The notes below the pieces were generated by a model. The model ran no database searches. It was not told the origin of the DNA and was given only the letters and a program-made list of their open reading frames with translations. 7,881 bases of DNA, from NCBI GenBank assembly GCA_036675505.1, contig JAKFEW010000019.1, forward strand, positions 1-7,881, read 5' to 3'. Below are positions 7,251 to 7,881 of this stretch, in pieces. Position numbers and translations under genes: made by a program. The DNA comes from JAKFEW01 sp036675505 (lineage in GTDB: Bacteria; Cyanobacteriota; Sericytochromatia; S15B-MN24; JAQBPE01). Numbering within the stretch: the first letter of the stretch is position 1; each line of letters begins with the position of its first letter.

Positions 7251-7256
7251 CTCCTC
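7251..7256 (-). promoter_or_regulatory. Shine-Dalgarno of the exported Cys-rich protein gene
   Basis: GAGGAG on the minus strand ends 9 bases before ATG 7241. It supports that start, as does the signal peptide that begins there. Confidence 0.75.
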
Positions 7257-7268
7257 GTGCGGAACGGT

Positions 7269-7285
7269 CGCCCGCCTGGCGGGCG
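7269..7285. promoter_or_regulatory. Perfect 17-bp palindrome in the leader of the Cys-rich protein gene
   Basis: CGCCCGCC and GGCGGGCG flank a single central T (7277). It lies 28-44 bases before the start codon and just downstream of a possible -10 box, about where transcription would begin. As DNA it could be an operator for a dimeric repressor; as RNA it would form a 7-bp hairpin with a 3-base loop upstream of the Shine-Dalgarno. Nothing identifies the regulator. Confidence 0.5.
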
Positions 7286-7291
7286 TGGCCT

Positions 7292-7297
7292 ATTCTA
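7292..7297 (-). promoter_or_regulatory. Possible -10 box of the Cys-rich protein gene
   Basis: TAGAAT on the minus strand matches five of six bases of the -10 consensus and lies right after the terminator T-run of the upstream EF-hand gene. No good -35 hexamer is found at 16-18 bases, since that stretch is the terminator stem. An activator or an alternative sigma factor may be needed. Confidence 0.35.
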
Positions 7298-7300
7298 CAT

Positions 7301-7333
7301 CAAAGAAATACACCCCGGAGCATCGCTCCGGGG
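7301..7333 (-). terminator. Rho-independent terminator of the EF-hand gene
   Basis: CCCCGGAGC (7313-7321), a three-base loop and GCTCCGGGG (7325-7333) form a perfect 9-bp stem. On the minus strand it is followed by the T-rich tail TGTATTTCTTTG. It begins 28 bases after the EF-hand stop codon, and separates that gene from the downstream Cys-rich gene. On the plus strand the stem is not followed by T residues. Confidence 0.85.
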
Positions 7334-7361
7334 CGTGGGAATCGCAGGCTTGTCGCTCGGT

Positions 7362-7643
7362 CTAGAACAGGCCGTTGACGCCGTACTTGAACCAGGCCTT
7401 GATGCCTTCGACCAGGCCGACCTGGCCGTCCTTGTTCTCGTCGATGTAGTTGTAGACCGCGTTGTTCAGCATGTTCCGCTCGGTGATGTAGCGGACCGGC
7501 GAGGTCTGCTCGAAGAAGTCGCGCGCGCGGCCTGTCACTTCGGGCACCGGCGCGAGGATCGGCACGGGCTTGAGCTCGAGCATGCCGTTGCCGTTGCGGT
7601 CGTAGCGCTTCATGATGTTTTCGGTGAACTGCTGAATCTGCAT
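7362..7643 (-). CDS. Small EF-hand calcium-binding-type protein
   Basis: The product has 93 residues from ATG 7643. Two EF-hand loops are visible. The second, DENKDGQVGLVE (68-79), has all the usual ligand positions: Asp1, Asn3, Asp5, Gly6 and Glu12. The first, DRNGNGMLELKP (15-26), has Asp1, Asn3, Asn5 and Gly6 but Pro at position 12, where Glu normally gives a bidentate ligand, so its calcium binding may be weak. The 41 residues between the loops include a Pro-rich turn (PVPILAPVPE) and a helix with Phe and Tyr, so this is not a tightly paired EF-hand module. No signal peptide is seen, so it is probably cytoplasmic; a role as calcium sensor or buffer is inferred. A GTG at 7667 would add eight Pro/Glu-rich residues but lacks a good Shine-Dalgarno. 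The terminator downstream indicates that transcription ends here. Confidence 0.85.
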   Translation of the reverse strand: MQIQQFTENIMKRYDRNGNGMLELKPVPILAPVPEVTGRARDFFEQTSPVRYITERNMLNNAVYNYIDENKDGQVGLVEGIKAWFKYGVNGLF

Positions 7644-7649
7644 CTCTGG

Positions 7650-7655
7650 CTCCTC
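7650..7655 (-). promoter_or_regulatory. Shine-Dalgarno that selects ATG 7643 for the EF-hand gene
   Basis: GAGGAG on the minus strand ends 6 bases before ATG 7643. It lies inside the extra codons that a GTG start at 7667 would use, which is the main reason for choosing the shorter protein. Confidence 0.7.
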
Positions 7656-7707
7656 GGGGTCACTCACGTCACACCCTACCTATCGGCGCGAGCCCGGCGA
7701 ATTCGGC

Positions 7708-7736
7708 AAAGGCCTCTTGATGGCTGCTTAAAGGCC
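7708..7736. repeat. Direct repeat AAAGGCC, 22 bp apart
   Basis: AAAGGCC occurs at 7708-7714 and 7730-7736, two helical turns apart and on the same face of DNA. The same bases also contain GGCCT and AGGCC as an inverted pair. It could be a regulator site for the EF-hand gene or a rightward gene beyond the edge, or chance. Confidence 0.3.
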
Positions 7737-7745
7737 GCGTTAACA
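7717..7745 (+). promoter_or_regulatory. Candidate rightward sigma70-like promoter
   Basis: TTGATG (7717-7722), a 17-base spacer and TTAACA (7740-7745). The -35 matches four of six bases and the -10 three of six. It would serve a gene starting at or beyond the right edge, divergent from the EF-hand gene. Confidence 0.2.
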
Positions 7746-7751
7746 AATTCC

Positions 7752-7766
7752 AGGTTCGCAGAACCT
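7752..7766. repeat. Inverted repeat AGGTTC-GCA-GAACCT, possible operator or weak terminator
   Basis: The 6-bp arms are perfect. On the plus strand the stem is followed by TCTCTTCT; on the minus strand by GGAATTTGTT. Either could be a weak terminator tail, the latter for a minus-strand gene ending upstream beyond the window. It also sits where the candidate rightward promoter would start transcription, which fits an operator. Confidence 0.4.
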
Positions 7767-7881
7767 TCTCTTCTAGCGGCCAAGTCGCGGCCGGCGGATT
7801 TGGCGCGCACCTCGGGGTCCCGAGCGAGGGTCGTGGGGGCGTGGCTGTCTGCCTCGCGCGCAGGTGGCGAGGTCGGGATGG

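Larger units (their letters stand above)
7668..7881. other. Intergenic stretch upstream of the EF-hand gene, no convincing gene
   Basis: The stretch 7699-7775 is clearly less GC-rich than its surroundings, as expected of a regulatory region. Two minus-strand frames stay open from the right edge, to stops near 7669 and 7678, but their peptides are Arg/Pro-rich or have no recognisable domain. No strong promoter for the EF-hand gene was found; TTGCCG near 7709-7704 has no well-spaced -10 partner. An ATG at 7878 with GAGG five bases before it could begin a rightward gene, but only one codon is visible. Confidence 0.5.

Noticed and set aside
6568..7365. Plus-strand frame opposite the Cys-rich gene and its leader
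   Set aside because: It runs through the leader palindrome and the terminator and lacks a Shine-Dalgarno; the minus-strand frame has a signal peptide and a clear ribosome binding site.
7644..7667. GTG 7667 as start of the EF-hand gene
   Set aside because: It would put the good GAGGAG Shine-Dalgarno inside the coding sequence, while ATG 7643 has ideal spacing to it.
7669..7881. Partial minus-strand gene entering from the right edge
   Set aside because: Two frames are open, but neither peptide has a recognisable pattern and both cross the AT-richer island with repeats. Without sequence beyond the edge it cannot be supported.
7869..7881. Start of a rightward gene at ATG 7878
   Set aside because: A GAGG motif precedes it at five bases, but only one codon is visible, so no CDS is reported.

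Overview
The window is very GC-rich, with G or C at almost every third codon position, and comes from a bacterium. A secreted, barrel-like protein suggests a Gram-negative envelope. Large Ser/Thr kinase-ATPase-TPR-GAF proteins are typical of Myxococcota, cyanobacteria and related signalling-rich lineages. The sequence alone does not fix the taxon. No tRNA, rRNA, CRISPR array, insertion sequence or phage gene was seen.

Layout: (1) Positions 1-4248, minus strand: one giant gene that runs off the left edge. At least 1416 codons are open, encoding a Ser/Thr kinase domain, a STAND/AAA_16-type ATPase, a long TPR-like helical region and a GAF domain followed by the start of a coiled coil. It starts at a GTG with a strong Shine-Dalgarno and a good sigma70-like promoter. 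(2) Positions 4249-4348: a 100-bp divergent intergenic region. (3) Positions 4349-5392, plus strand: an unrecognised 347-residue, soluble, helical protein. (4) Positions about 5445-6167, plus strand: a small TPR protein with a proline-rich tail. (5) Positions 6168-6194: a short convergent gap with a GC hairpin. (6) Positions 6195-7241, minus strand: an exported protein with six Cys-Cys pairs and Met/His-rich stretches ahead of a predicted beta-barrel, which looks like a metal-binding envelope protein. (7) Positions 7242-7361: its leader with a perfect 17-bp palindrome, then the Rho-independent terminator of the next gene. (8) Positions 7362-7643, minus strand: a small EF-hand protein. (9) Positions 7644-7881: a less GC-rich intergenic stretch with repeats and no convincing gene.

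How the genes fit together: the kinase gene and the 347-residue gene are divergent and may share control. The TPR gene follows the 347-residue gene in the same direction. The metal-binding-type and EF-hand genes form a second, minus-strand block, but a terminator lies between them, so they are probably separate transcription units. The two most interesting items are the Cys-Cys/Met-His barrel protein with its palindromic leader, and the large kinase-ATPase sensor whose C-terminal output lies outside the window.
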